A stretch of DNA of 57,456 nucleotides from Chryseobacterium sp. SC28 (lineage in GTDB: Bacteria > Bacteroidota > Bacteroidia > Flavobacteriales > Weeksellaceae). The position numbers and the translations under genes are program-made. The stretch is from NCBI RefSeq assembly GCF_003932955.1, contig NZ_QOVY01000017.1, positions 1 to 57,456 of the forward strand, given 5' to 3'. The notes beneath the pieces are model-generated. The model was given only the letters and a program-made list of their open reading frames with translations. It had not been told where the DNA came from and did no database searches. Shown here piece after piece: positions 43,140-49,793 of the stretch (within the stretch, counting starts at the first letter, position 1; the number at the start of each line of letters is the position of its first letter).

Positions 43140-43583
43140 TTACAGCTCTTTCTTTTCCCATTTTGGCATATTACCTATAATTTGAACATTAAATATTTTA
43201 TTATAGCCTAATGATTTTAAAAAAAACAGTCTCACACTTAATGGTTCTGTAGTGGAATTAGGTTTTACAAATAGATACTCTACACACTTTTGGGATCCTC
43301 CCAATTCATTTGTATCCTTTATCTGGATTTCTTTAGACTCTGTTATAGCTTTGATTTTGCTATAATTCCTATTAAGATAATGTAATTGATATAACATTGC
43401 AAATCTATATTCTTCACTTCCTTCTATTAATTTTAAATAATTTTCCTCGTCATTATTCTGAACTGTAATCCAAAACTTTTGAACTGTTGTATTAATTTGT
43501 TCTTCATCTTTTTCTTTCTGATTTACACAACAGCTGATACTTAATAGAATCAGTAATATTGAGATATATTTAAATATTTTCAT
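43140..43583 (-). CDS. Probable immunity lipoprotein of the last Rhs tip
   Basis: A 147-residue lipoprotein from the ATG at 43583, which overlaps the Rhs stop by one base (TGATG); a TTG one codon upstream is also possible. The signal ends SISCC with Cys18. The mature part with EQINTTVQKFWITVQNNDEENYLKLIEGS recalls small NTF2-like (DUF4878-type) domains. Its coupling to the Rhs tip makes immunity the likely role. The lipid anchor again points to a periplasmic target. Confidence 0.72.
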   Translation of the reverse strand: MKIFKYISILLILLSISCCVNQKEKDEEQINTTVQKFWITVQNNDEENYLKLIEGSEEYRFAMLYQLHYLNRNYSKIKAITESKEIQIKDTNELGGSQKCVEYLFVKPNSTTEPLSVRLFFLKSLGYNKIFNVQIIGNMPKWEKKEL

Positions 43584-44644
43584 CAAGGTAAAATTTTATT
43601 ATTTGCTTTTTCTTGTTCTGGAGTCGGTTGGACACGTATGCCATTAGAATTTAATATTGACGTCCCGTTTTGAATAATAAGTCCGTTCTGAGTATCCGTC
43701 CCAGGTGGTAAAGCACCATCAAACACAAAATTCACTACATTATTTTTCGTTTGCTGATTCATATTAATTCCACTTCCATTTACCAAATCTATCGCAAGAT
43801 CCATTTGGGTAGCTTGAAAATCAATCGCTTTAATATCTTTTGTTGCTTGTACGTAATTTTCCGTACTTTTTATTGCTTCAGGGATATCCAAAGCCATTTT
43901 TCCATTCTTAACTAATTCTTTTATACCTCCGGATATCTTACCAGCTTTGTCTGCCCCTGAATCATAAACCTTGTTCCATATATTAGTAGGGCGGTCATTT
44001 CCACGGATGTTTTCCATTTTTGCATCAGAACCAGTTGCCCCACTGTATCTATATGAATTCAACTTCAGACCTGTTGTCCCTGAAGACATTCTTGCTCCAC
44101 CGGGATTATAACCACTTGTTGATAAACCAATATCTCCAGCTCTAAAAGATGGTCTTCCAAAGGAATCTCTTTGTGTAATAGGCGCTTGTTTAACAGTCAT
44201 TTGATTACCATTAATCGCAAAGTAACCAGAATTTGTTTTAAGTAATTCAAGACCTTCTAATTCAATACCCATTCCCATTTTATTTTCTTGAATAGCATAA
44301 GTAGAATTATATGGAAACTTCTCCGCCAATGGGTCTAACTGAATAAATCGCCCTGTATCCGGCATATAAGTTCTATACTTAAACATATAAAAACCAGTCT
44401 CCTGTAATTCTTGTCCTTGGTACTTGTAGTTCTCAAAACTGACAGACGGATTGTAAACCGTATGCCCGCTCTGCCTTTCGTGGATGTTGATGAAATTCAG
44501 TCCAAACGGATAATAATCATTGGTGTCCATTACTTTTAAATCATTGCCTTCTTTCAGATAACTTATTCTCACATTTCCCAAGTGATCCTTGTACTGGTAA
44601 ATATAACGAAAATTCTCAAAATCGTAATAGCCTTCTGCCGCCAT
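43583..44644 (-). CDS. Truncated Rhs C-terminal tip with unrecognised toxin
   Basis: A 353-residue Rhs end starting at the ATG at 44644. Its first residues MAAEGYYDFENFRYIYQYKD are the same as those of the metallopeptidase tip, and the DNA upstream of the ATG is also shared for 12 bp before the two diverge. The frame stays open further upstream into the tandem repeat, but that part is not Rhs-like. The core ends at MPDTGRF near residue 125. The variable part is about 225 residues, Gly/Asn-rich, with FNMG-like motifs absent; I see no catalytic signature. It may act by an unknown mechanism on a periplasmic target, given its lipoprotein partner. Confidence 0.75.
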   Translation of the reverse strand: MAAEGYYDFENFRYIYQYKDHLGNVRISYLKEGNDLKVMDTNDYYPFGLNFINIHERQSGHTVYNPSVSFENYKYQGQELQETGFYMFKYRTYMPDTGRFIQLDPLAEKFPYNSTYAIQENKMGMGIELEGLELLKTNSGYFAINGNQMTVKQAPITQRDSFGRPSFRAGDIGLSTSGYNPGGARMSSGTTGLKLNSYRYSGATGSDAKMENIRGNDRPTNIWNKVYDSGADKAGKISGGIKELVKNGKMALDIPEAIKSTENYVQATKDIKAIDFQATQMDLAIDLVNGSGINMNQQTKNNVVNFVFDGALPPGTDTQNGLIIQNGTSILNSNGIRVQPTPEQEKANNKILP

Positions 44645-44666
44645 TGTATGGATAAAGCAGAAAAAA

Positions 44667-45038
44667 AACGCTGGAAATCCTCTTTCGCAACATTCCAATT
44701 TGCAGCGATAAAACACAGAAAAAAAACGCTTTTCTTGCAGAAGTGTTCGAGAAGTGTTCGACTCTTGTTCGGAAAAACGGTACTTTTTTCGAAGCGCTCT
44801 CGAAGAAACCTGCAACAAGAGTCGAAGAAAACCCGAAAAAGGAGCAGAAAAAAACGTTGGAAATCCTCTTTCGCAACATTCCAATTTTCAGCAATTATTC
44901 AAACCAAAAAAAGCCTTTTCTTGCAGAAGTGTTCGAGAAGTGTTCGACTCTTGTTCGAAAAAACGGTACTTTTTTCGAAGCGCTCTCGAAGAAACCTGCA
45001 ACAAGAGTCGAAGAAAACCAGAAGAGATCCAAGAAAAA
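44667..45038. repeat. 186-bp tandem repeat, two copies, with nested palindromes
   Basis: Unit 1 is 44667-44852 and unit 2 is 44853-45038. Long parts are identical, notably the 3' half from CTTGCAGAAGTGTTCGAGAA on. Each unit holds a 13-bp inverted repeat (TTCGACTCTTGTT and AACAAGAGTCGAA) with a nested 8-bp one (CGAAAAAA and TTTTTTCG, perfect in unit 2). The length is a multiple of three, and several frames on both strands stay open through both units, including that of the adjacent Rhs tip. No known coding product. It flanks the 5' side of the Rhs array. Confidence 0.85.
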
Positions 45039-45089
45039 CCAATCTTCTTATTTGGAAATTATGAATGGTTCAAAAGGCCTATCAATAGG

Positions 45090-45204
45090 AACGGGCTTTA
45101 GCCCGTTTTTCAATATTGAATTTAAGATAGGCTTTAGCCAAAACTTAAATTAGGTTTTGGCTAAAACCCATTTGATTTTACCTTTTCCCCTCTGGCTAAA
45201 GCCC
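45090..45204. repeat. REP-like hairpin cluster built on GGCTTTAGCC
   Basis: Three related palindromes lie close together: AACGGGC-TTTA-GCCCGTT (45090-45107, followed by T, so it could end transcription), TTTAGCCAAAAC/GTTTTGGCTAAA (45133-45165) and GGCTAAAGCCC (45194-45204). The shared GGCTTTAGCC core is a repeat type seen between genes in Chryseobacterium and its relatives. They look like REP elements that may be moved by a REP-associated transposase elsewhere in the genome. Confidence 0.7.
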
Positions 45205-45231
45205 AACGCTTCATCCACCGCATCAAAGCAC

Positions 45232-45260
45232 AAAAAAACCCCATAAAAACAGGGGCTTTT
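45232..45260 (-). terminator. Terminator of the tRNA gene
   Basis: On the minus strand GCCCC and GGGG close a stem with extra A-T pairs, followed by seven T residues, about 35 bp after the tRNA 3' end. Confidence 0.82.
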
Positions 45261-45294
45261 GTAAATTCTGAAAAATTTTCATTCTTCATCCGGG

Positions 45295-45368
45295 TGGTCC
45301 CACCTGGGCTCGAACCAGGGACAACCTGATTATGAGTCAGGGACTCTAACCAACTGAGCTATAGGACC
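45295..45368 (-). tRNA. tRNA with anticodon CAU (probably tRNA-Met)
   Basis: A 74-nt cloverleaf on the minus strand. The acceptor stem GGTCCTA pairs with TGGGACC, the anticodon stem CCTGA/TCAGG encloses the loop CTCATAA with anticodon CAU (45332-45334), and the T arm CCTGG-TTCGAGC-CCAGG is perfect. The CCA end is not fully encoded. CAU can belong to elongator Met, initiator Met or Ile with modified C; the missing three G-C pairs below the anticodon exclude the initiator. Elongator Met is most likely. It borders the Rhs array. Confidence 0.93.
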
Positions 45369-45419
45369 TCGAAATATTGGCTAAATTTTGTGTCTGCAAA
45401 AATAGCAAAATTTCTTTAT

Positions 45420-45830
45420 CTACAAAACCTTTTGGGGTTTTTCTTGGCACAGTTCTACCAGCACGCCATTCGTAGATTTCGGATGCAGAAAGACCACCAG
45501 CTTGTTGTCTGCGCCGTCTTTCGGCTCCTCCGAGATGAACACAAATCCTTCCTTTTTCAGCCTTTCGATCTCCGTTTTCAGGTCTGTTACGCCAAAGGCA
45601 ATATGATGGATGCCCTCTCCTTTTTTCTCGAGAAATTTTGCGATGGGACTTTCGGTTTGCGAGGCTTCCAACAGTTCTAGCTTGCTCTCGCCCAGTTCGT
45701 AAAATGAGGTCGTAACGCCTTCCCTTTCTACAGATTCTTGTTTGTAATTCGGTTTTCCCAAAAGGCGTGCAAACAAATCGTCTGATTGGGAAAGACATTT
45801 CACGGCGATACCAAGGTGTTCTATTTTCAT
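45420..45830 (-). CDS. mce: Methylmalonyl-CoA epimerase
   Basis: A 136-residue VOC enzyme. It begins KIEHLGIAV with the metal-binding His, contains LELLEASQTESPIAKFLEKKG, GIHHIAFGV with the second His, and ends with NGVLVELCQ carrying the last Glu ligand; these are the usual marks of the family. It interconverts the R and S forms of methylmalonyl-CoA between propionate and succinate metabolism in the cytoplasm. It stands alone between a tRNA and a repeat element. Confidence 0.92.
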   Translation of the reverse strand: MKIEHLGIAVKCLSQSDDLFARLLGKPNYKQESVEREGVTTSFYELGESKLELLEASQTESPIAKFLEKKGEGIHHIAFGVTDLKTEIERLKKEGFVFISEEPKDGADNKLVVFLHPKSTNGVLVELCQEKPQKVL

Positions 45831-45891
45831 TTTTGATTTGTAAAAATTATCAATAAATCTCTAAAAAAAATGGGTTTGGATGACAAAACCC

Positions 45892-46000
45892 TTAGCCCCG
45901 ATAGTAGTGGAAATCCTTTTTTGCATTGGCTTCTCTATTTTTATGATGACTAAACGGGATGCAAAAAAGATTGCAACGGATAGCGGGAAATAGCTCCTAA
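45892..46000. repeat. Interspersed palindromic repeat, copy B
   Basis: A 109-bp element related to copy A at 18907-18973. Shared are CCCCGnnnnKAGTGGAnnnC near the left end and CGGATAGCGGGAA (45977-45989) near the right end. Its own hairpin arms CTTTTTTGCAT (45916-45926) and ATGCAAAAAAG (45959-45969) are a perfect 11-bp inverted repeat, unlike those of copy A. It fills the gap between tpiA and mce and has no coding frame. Confidence 0.75.
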
Positions 46001-46054
46001 AAAAACTTTGTCAAAAAAAGTGTAATAAACAGAAATGTGACAAAGTATGCTTGA

Positions 46055-46816
46055 TTAAGAATTAAATCCTTCAATGATTTTGGTAAAATCTTCGATTTTA
46101 AGCGCTGCACCACCGATTAGTCCGCCATCCACGTCGGGTTGCGAGAAGATTTCTTTCGCATTGTCGGGCTTCACACTTCCGCCGTAGAGGATGGAAACCT
46201 CGTCTGCTACTTCTTTTCCGTATTTGCCGGCGATGAGATTTCTAATGTAGGCGTGGACTTCCTGCGCTTGCTCGGCGGACGCCGTTTCGCCCGTTCCGAT
46301 GGCCCAGACGGGTTCGTAGGCGATGACAACTTTTTTGATTTCCTCGGCAGATAAGGTGAAGAGCGCCGTTTCGGTTTGGTTTTTCACGACTTCGAAGTGT
46401 CTTCCGGCTTTTCGTTCTTCCAGCTTTTCGCCGTTGCAATAGATGGGTGTAAGGCCTTTGTCCAAAAGCGCTTTGACTTTTCGGTTGGCGTGGCTGTCCG
46501 TCTCGCCGTGGTAACTTCTTCTCTCGGAATGGGAAACCAGACTGCCGTCTGCACCCACGGAAACGAGCATATCCACAGAAATTTCGCCGGTGTAGGCACC
46601 GCTAGTGTACTCCGAAACGTCTTGTGCGAAGATGCCTACTTCGCCATTTTTGAACACTTCCTTAGCAGCGGTGAGGTACAAAGCCGGCGGCGCGATATAG
46701 ACTTCGCAGTTGGGCGTATTGTTTTTGGTGTATTCTAAAAGCTGAGCCATCAATTCTTGGGCTTCTGCATAGGTTTTGTTCATTTTCCAGTTTCCTGCGA
46801 CAATGTTTTTTCTCAT
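46055..46816 (-). CDS. tpiA: Triosephosphate isomerase
   Basis: A 253-residue TIM barrel enzyme. Catalytic residues are Lys11 (NWKMN), His96 (SHSERR) and Glu169 (AYEPVWAIGTG), and the phosphate-binding YGGSVKPDNA follows near the end. It interconverts dihydroxyacetone phosphate and glyceraldehyde 3-phosphate in glycolysis. It begins 7 bp after the TerB-like gene stop. An asparagine replaces the usual small hydrophobic residue in the segment CNGE, a minor change. Confidence 0.97.
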   Translation of the reverse strand: MRKNIVAGNWKMNKTYAEAQELMAQLLEYTKNNTPNCEVYIAPPALYLTAAKEVFKNGEVGIFAQDVSEYTSGAYTGEISVDMLVSVGADGSLVSHSERRSYHGETDSHANRKVKALLDKGLTPIYCNGEKLEERKAGRHFEVVKNQTETALFTLSAEEIKKVVIAYEPVWAIGTGETASAEQAQEVHAYIRNLIAGKYGKEVADEVSILYGGSVKPDNAKEIFSQPDVDGGLIGGAALKIEDFTKIIEGFNS

Positions 46817-46823
46817 TTTGATA

Positions 46824-47174
46824 TTAATTTAAATTCCAAAGTTTTTTTAATAGGATGTAAAATTTGTGCTCGTCATCGCTCACGCTGTTGTCTGCTTTGA
46901 TGAGGGATTTTGCAAATTGAACGAAGTCTTTTCGTTCCTTTTCGGTGGAGTCTTCCTCGAAGCATTTGGCGTGGAATTCGAAGTGGTCTTGCCATTTGTC
47001 TGCCGTGAGTTGGGCAATGATTTCCAGCTCGTCGTCCAGATCCAGCCGGAACGGAAATTCCTCTGCCATATATTCCCGGATTTTCAGGCCTTCTTCCGGT
47101 TTTATAATTCCGTCGGACGCGGACAAAATCATTAATAAATGATAGCCGGCGATGGGTTTGTTTGATTTTCTCAT
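46824..47174 (-). CDS. TerB-like helical protein
   Basis: A 116-residue helical protein. The segment LLMILSASDGIIKPEEGLKI is the conserved first helix pair of the TerB fold, with the Asp-Gly turn, and ADNSVSDDEHKFYILLKKLW repeats it near the end. TerB proteins take part in envelope or metal stress, including tellurite resistance, but single members like this have no defined role. It lies between the DoxX-like gene and tpiA, likely in one operon. Confidence 0.75.
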   Translation of the reverse strand: MRKSNKPIAGYHLLMILSASDGIIKPEEGLKIREYMAEEFPFRLDLDDELEIIAQLTADKWQDHFEFHAKCFEEDSTEKERKDFVQFAKSLIKADNSVSDDEHKFYILLKKLWNLN

Positions 47175-47199
47175 TATATATTTTTCTTTTTTTTCCTGC

Positions 47200-48279
47200 T
47201 TATTGCTCAGTTTTCAAGTAGTCTTTCGCACCCAATTTCTCCACAATTTTTCCTTTTTCCAAAATTAAAACAAAAGGATTACTCCTTGCAATGGTTTTGA
47301 TGGCCACTTCATCCATCAGGTAATTTGGGATTTGCTTATAGAAATTCGGTTGCGTACTTACCCCGATTACTTTGGCTTTCTCGGTCAGCGCTTTGGTTTC
47401 TGTTTTTTGTACCAATTCGGCATCGGCTTCTTTTGGTTTGTATGCGAATATTAGGACGACTCTCGGCTCTTTCAGGATTTCTTCGGTAAAATCATTCCCA
47501 TTAATATCTTCAATTTTAAACTTCGAAATTTCGGATTCGTAGCCTTTTTTGGTGATTTCCGACGTGGTCTTCCCATCTTCGATCTGCCAGTTGGGATCTT
47601 TCCAATATTCTTTATTGATGTACTCGTCCTGATCTACTTTTTTCACTTCCTTGGTTTTGGTATTTTTCAATGAATAAAAAGTCTTGTATTCCGAAGGATT
47701 TTTGGCGATTTTTTCTTTCTCGGCGGCCAGATCTGTCCCGATGGCATACGCACGGAAATCGATCATCGGCTCGTGGGCAATGCCGCGATACATCACGAAG
47801 ATCATCATCAAAATGAAAACGCCCAAAAGTGGTAATTTTCCAAATCGCACGATTTCACTTTCCTCTCTATTGCGGTACAGAAACGCCAAAATCAGCAACA
47901 AAATCAATAGCGCCACGTCTTTCCAAAACGATTGCCAAGGCGTGAATTTGATCGCATCGCCAAAGCAGCCGCAATCTGTCACCACATTAAAATAGGCGGA
48001 ATAAAATGTGAGAAACCCGAAGAAAATGCAAAGCGCGATCAAGGCATAAATCGACTGCTTGAGTTTGATTTTCATCAGCAACATAAAACCCAAAACCAGC
48101 TCCAGCATCACCACGATGATTGAAAAAACCAACGCATATTTTTCCAAAAATGGCAAATTGAAAACCGTGGGGGAAAAATATTCTTCCAGCTTGAAAGAAA
48201 ATCCCTTGAGATCGACCGCTTTTACAAATCCTGAAGCGATGAATATGATGGAGAGGAGGTAACGGAGTATGGTTTTCAT
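47200..48279 (-). CDS. DoxX/MauE-like membrane protein (BT_3928 type)
   Basis: A 359-residue protein. The first 170 residues hold five transmembrane helices, with TDCGCFGDAIKFTPWQSFWK near residues 106-125, a cysteine motif typical of MauE/DoxX relatives that pass electrons or help disulfide formation. The last 190 residues form a soluble domain with a thioredoxin-like trend (EPRVVLIFAYKP and VIGVSTQP), but no CXXC. It may be a redox-linked membrane protein. The gene lies 14 bp from the DUF1599 gene upstream, so the run DUF1599, this gene, TerB, tpiA is probably an operon. Confidence 0.82.
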   Translation of the reverse strand: MKTILRYLLSIIFIASGFVKAVDLKGFSFKLEEYFSPTVFNLPFLEKYALVFSIIVVMLELVLGFMLLMKIKLKQSIYALIALCIFFGFLTFYSAYFNVVTDCGCFGDAIKFTPWQSFWKDVALLILLLILAFLYRNREESEIVRFGKLPLLGVFILMMIFVMYRGIAHEPMIDFRAYAIGTDLAAEKEKIAKNPSEYKTFYSLKNTKTKEVKKVDQDEYINKEYWKDPNWQIEDGKTTSEITKKGYESEISKFKIEDINGNDFTEEILKEPRVVLIFAYKPKEADAELVQKTETKALTEKAKVIGVSTQPNFYKQIPNYLMDEVAIKTIARSNPFVLILEKGKIVEKLGAKDYLKTEQ

Positions 48280-48293
48280 AGTTTGTTCGGCTC

Positions 48294-48830
48294 TTAATTT
48301 TTAATTTTTATCAAGCAAAAAACCGCATAATTGAGCATATCAAAATAATTGGCATCCAAACCTTCGGAAACCAAGGTTTTGCCTTGATTATCTTCTATCT
48401 GTTTGGCTCTGAGAACTTTCTGATAAATCAGATCGGTGATGGATGAGATTCTCATTTCGCGCCAAGCTTCGCCATAATCGTGGTTTTTGCGCTCCATCAG
48501 TTCCTTGGCTTTTTGGGCATAGAAATCATAAAGACGCATCGTTTCATCGGGATCCGCATTGATTTCATCGGAAAGACCTTTCTTCAGCTGGATCAATCCA
48601 ATGATGGAATAGTTGACGATGGCGATGAACTCGTCTTCCTCGCTCTCCTCCACCATTTTCACATCGGTCGTCTGCAACGTACGGATTCTGCTGACTTTGA
48701 TATAAATCTGATCGGTAATAGAACTGGGGCGCAGCACGCGCCAAGCCGTTCCATAATCCTTCATTTTTTTCTGAAATAAGTCTCTGCAAATCGCGATAAC
48801 TTTGTCAAACTGGGCGGATGTATCGGGCAT
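48294..48830 (-). CDS. DUF1599 domain protein
   Basis: A 178-residue protein with two similar halves: VIAICRDLFQKKMKDYGTAWRVLRPSSITDQI near the start and AQKAKELMERKNHDYGEAWREMRISSITDLI in the second half. This duplicated unit defines DUF1599, found mainly in Bacteroidetes; the fold is probably related to all-alpha NTP pyrophosphatases, but I see no experimental role. It begins the minus-strand run and is divergent from folP. Confidence 0.88.
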   Translation of the reverse strand: MPDTSAQFDKVIAICRDLFQKKMKDYGTAWRVLRPSSITDQIYIKVSRIRTLQTTDVKMVEESEEDEFIAIVNYSIIGLIQLKKGLSDEINADPDETMRLYDFYAQKAKELMERKNHDYGEAWREMRISSITDLIYQKVLRAKQIEDNQGKTLVSEGLDANYFDMLNYAVFCLIKIKN

Positions 48831-48962
48831 AAATTGGTCTATTGGTCCAAAGATACAAATTTAGTTAATAGTTGAAAGTTGTCGGTAGATAGTTTTTGCT
48901 TTTCGAAATCATATTCTCACGCTGCATTCCTTATTTATAATTGAAATACTTACTTTTGTCAA

Positions 48963-49793
48963 ATGAGTTTTTCTCTTACAAATTCCAATGATTCCCGATA
49001 CTTTTCGATTAATTGCAACGGCCGATTAATCAATCTTTCACGGCCGAAATTGATGGGAATATTAAACCTGACGCCCGATTCTTTTTCCGACGGTGGGAAG
49101 TTTAATTCAGAAAAAAATGCATTGAAACAAGCCGAACATTTGTTAAAAAATGGCGCTACCATTATCGACATTGGCGCACAATCTACGCGCCCGAATGCGG
49201 AATATTTGAATTCGGAAGAAGAAATTAGGAGAATTGGAAGCATTATTTCATTAATCAAAAAAGAATTTCCAGAAAGTCTGATTTCGCTTGATACGTTTTA
49301 TGCAGATGTTGTCCAATTTGGCTTTGACGAAGGCATCGATTTGGTAAACGACATTTCCGCCGGACAATTTGATCCCAAATTATTAGATGCGGTGGCGCAG
49401 ACCGGCTTACCTTATATCTTGATGCACGGCAATCCAAGTTATGCATCGATGCACGAGAAAGTGATTTATGATGACATTATCATTTCCATCAACCGATTTT
49501 TCTCCAAAAAGATATTGGAATTAAAGCAAAAAGGCATTAAAGATATTATTTTAGATCCCGGTTTCGGATTTGGGAAAACGGTAGAAGATCAATACAAAAT
49601 AATCCATGAATTTGAATACATTGGTTTCGGCAAATATCCTGTTTTAGCCGGAATTTCGAAGAAATCATTCATTTACAAACCTCTGCGGAAACAACCCAAT
49701 GAGGTGGCAAAAGAAACCTTGGATCTTCATTTGAACTTAATAGAAAAAGGCGCCAAAATCGTTCGGCTCCACCATCCGGAAACGCTGAAATGA
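48963..49793 (+). CDS. folP: Dihydropteroate synthase
   Basis: A 276-residue enzyme of folate synthesis. The signature MGILNLTPDSFSDGG (31-45) and the pterin/pyrophosphate segment IDIGAQSTRP (68-77) are complete; ILDPGFGFGKT follows near 198. It joins p-aminobenzoate and dihydropterin pyrophosphate. It is the target of sulfonamides. The stop overlaps the ClC gene start by 4 bp (ATGA). The N-terminal 30 residues are not typical, but the start is the only good one. Confidence 0.96.
   Translation: MSFSLTNSNDSRYFSINCNGRLINLSRPKLMGILNLTPDSFSDGGKFNSEKNALKQAEHLLKNGATIIDIGAQSTRPNAEYLNSEEEIRRIGSIISLIKKEFPESLISLDTFYADVVQFGFDEGIDLVNDISAGQFDPKLLDAVAQTGLPYILMHGNPSYASMHEKVIYDDIIISINRFFSKKILELKQKGIKDIILDPGFGFGKTVEDQYKIIHEFEYIGFGKYPVLAGISKKSFIYKPLRKQPNEVAKETLDLHLNLIEKGAKIVRLHHPETLK

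Noticed and set aside
44645-44884. N-terminal extension of the last Rhs tip into the tandem repeat
   Set aside because: The frame is open, but this part is Cys/Phe/Arg-rich and unlike Rhs, and the ATG at 44644 coincides with the shared junction. I chose the shorter start.
44582-45153. Several plus-strand frames of 80-160 codons through the tandem repeat
   Set aside because: They are overlapping frames created by the stop-poor repeat. Their products are Lys/Arg/Phe-rich and partly antisense to the Rhs core, so I treat the DNA as a repeat and not as genes.
45295-45368. tRNA read as initiator Met
   Set aside because: The anticodon stem CCTGA/TCAGG lacks the three G-C pairs typical of initiator tRNA and the acceptor 1-72 pair is G-C. 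Elongator Met or Ile with CAU remains.
46001-46054. Terminator after tpiA
   Set aside because: The short stretch after the tpiA stop contains no clear stem; only the dispersed repeat beyond it is structured.
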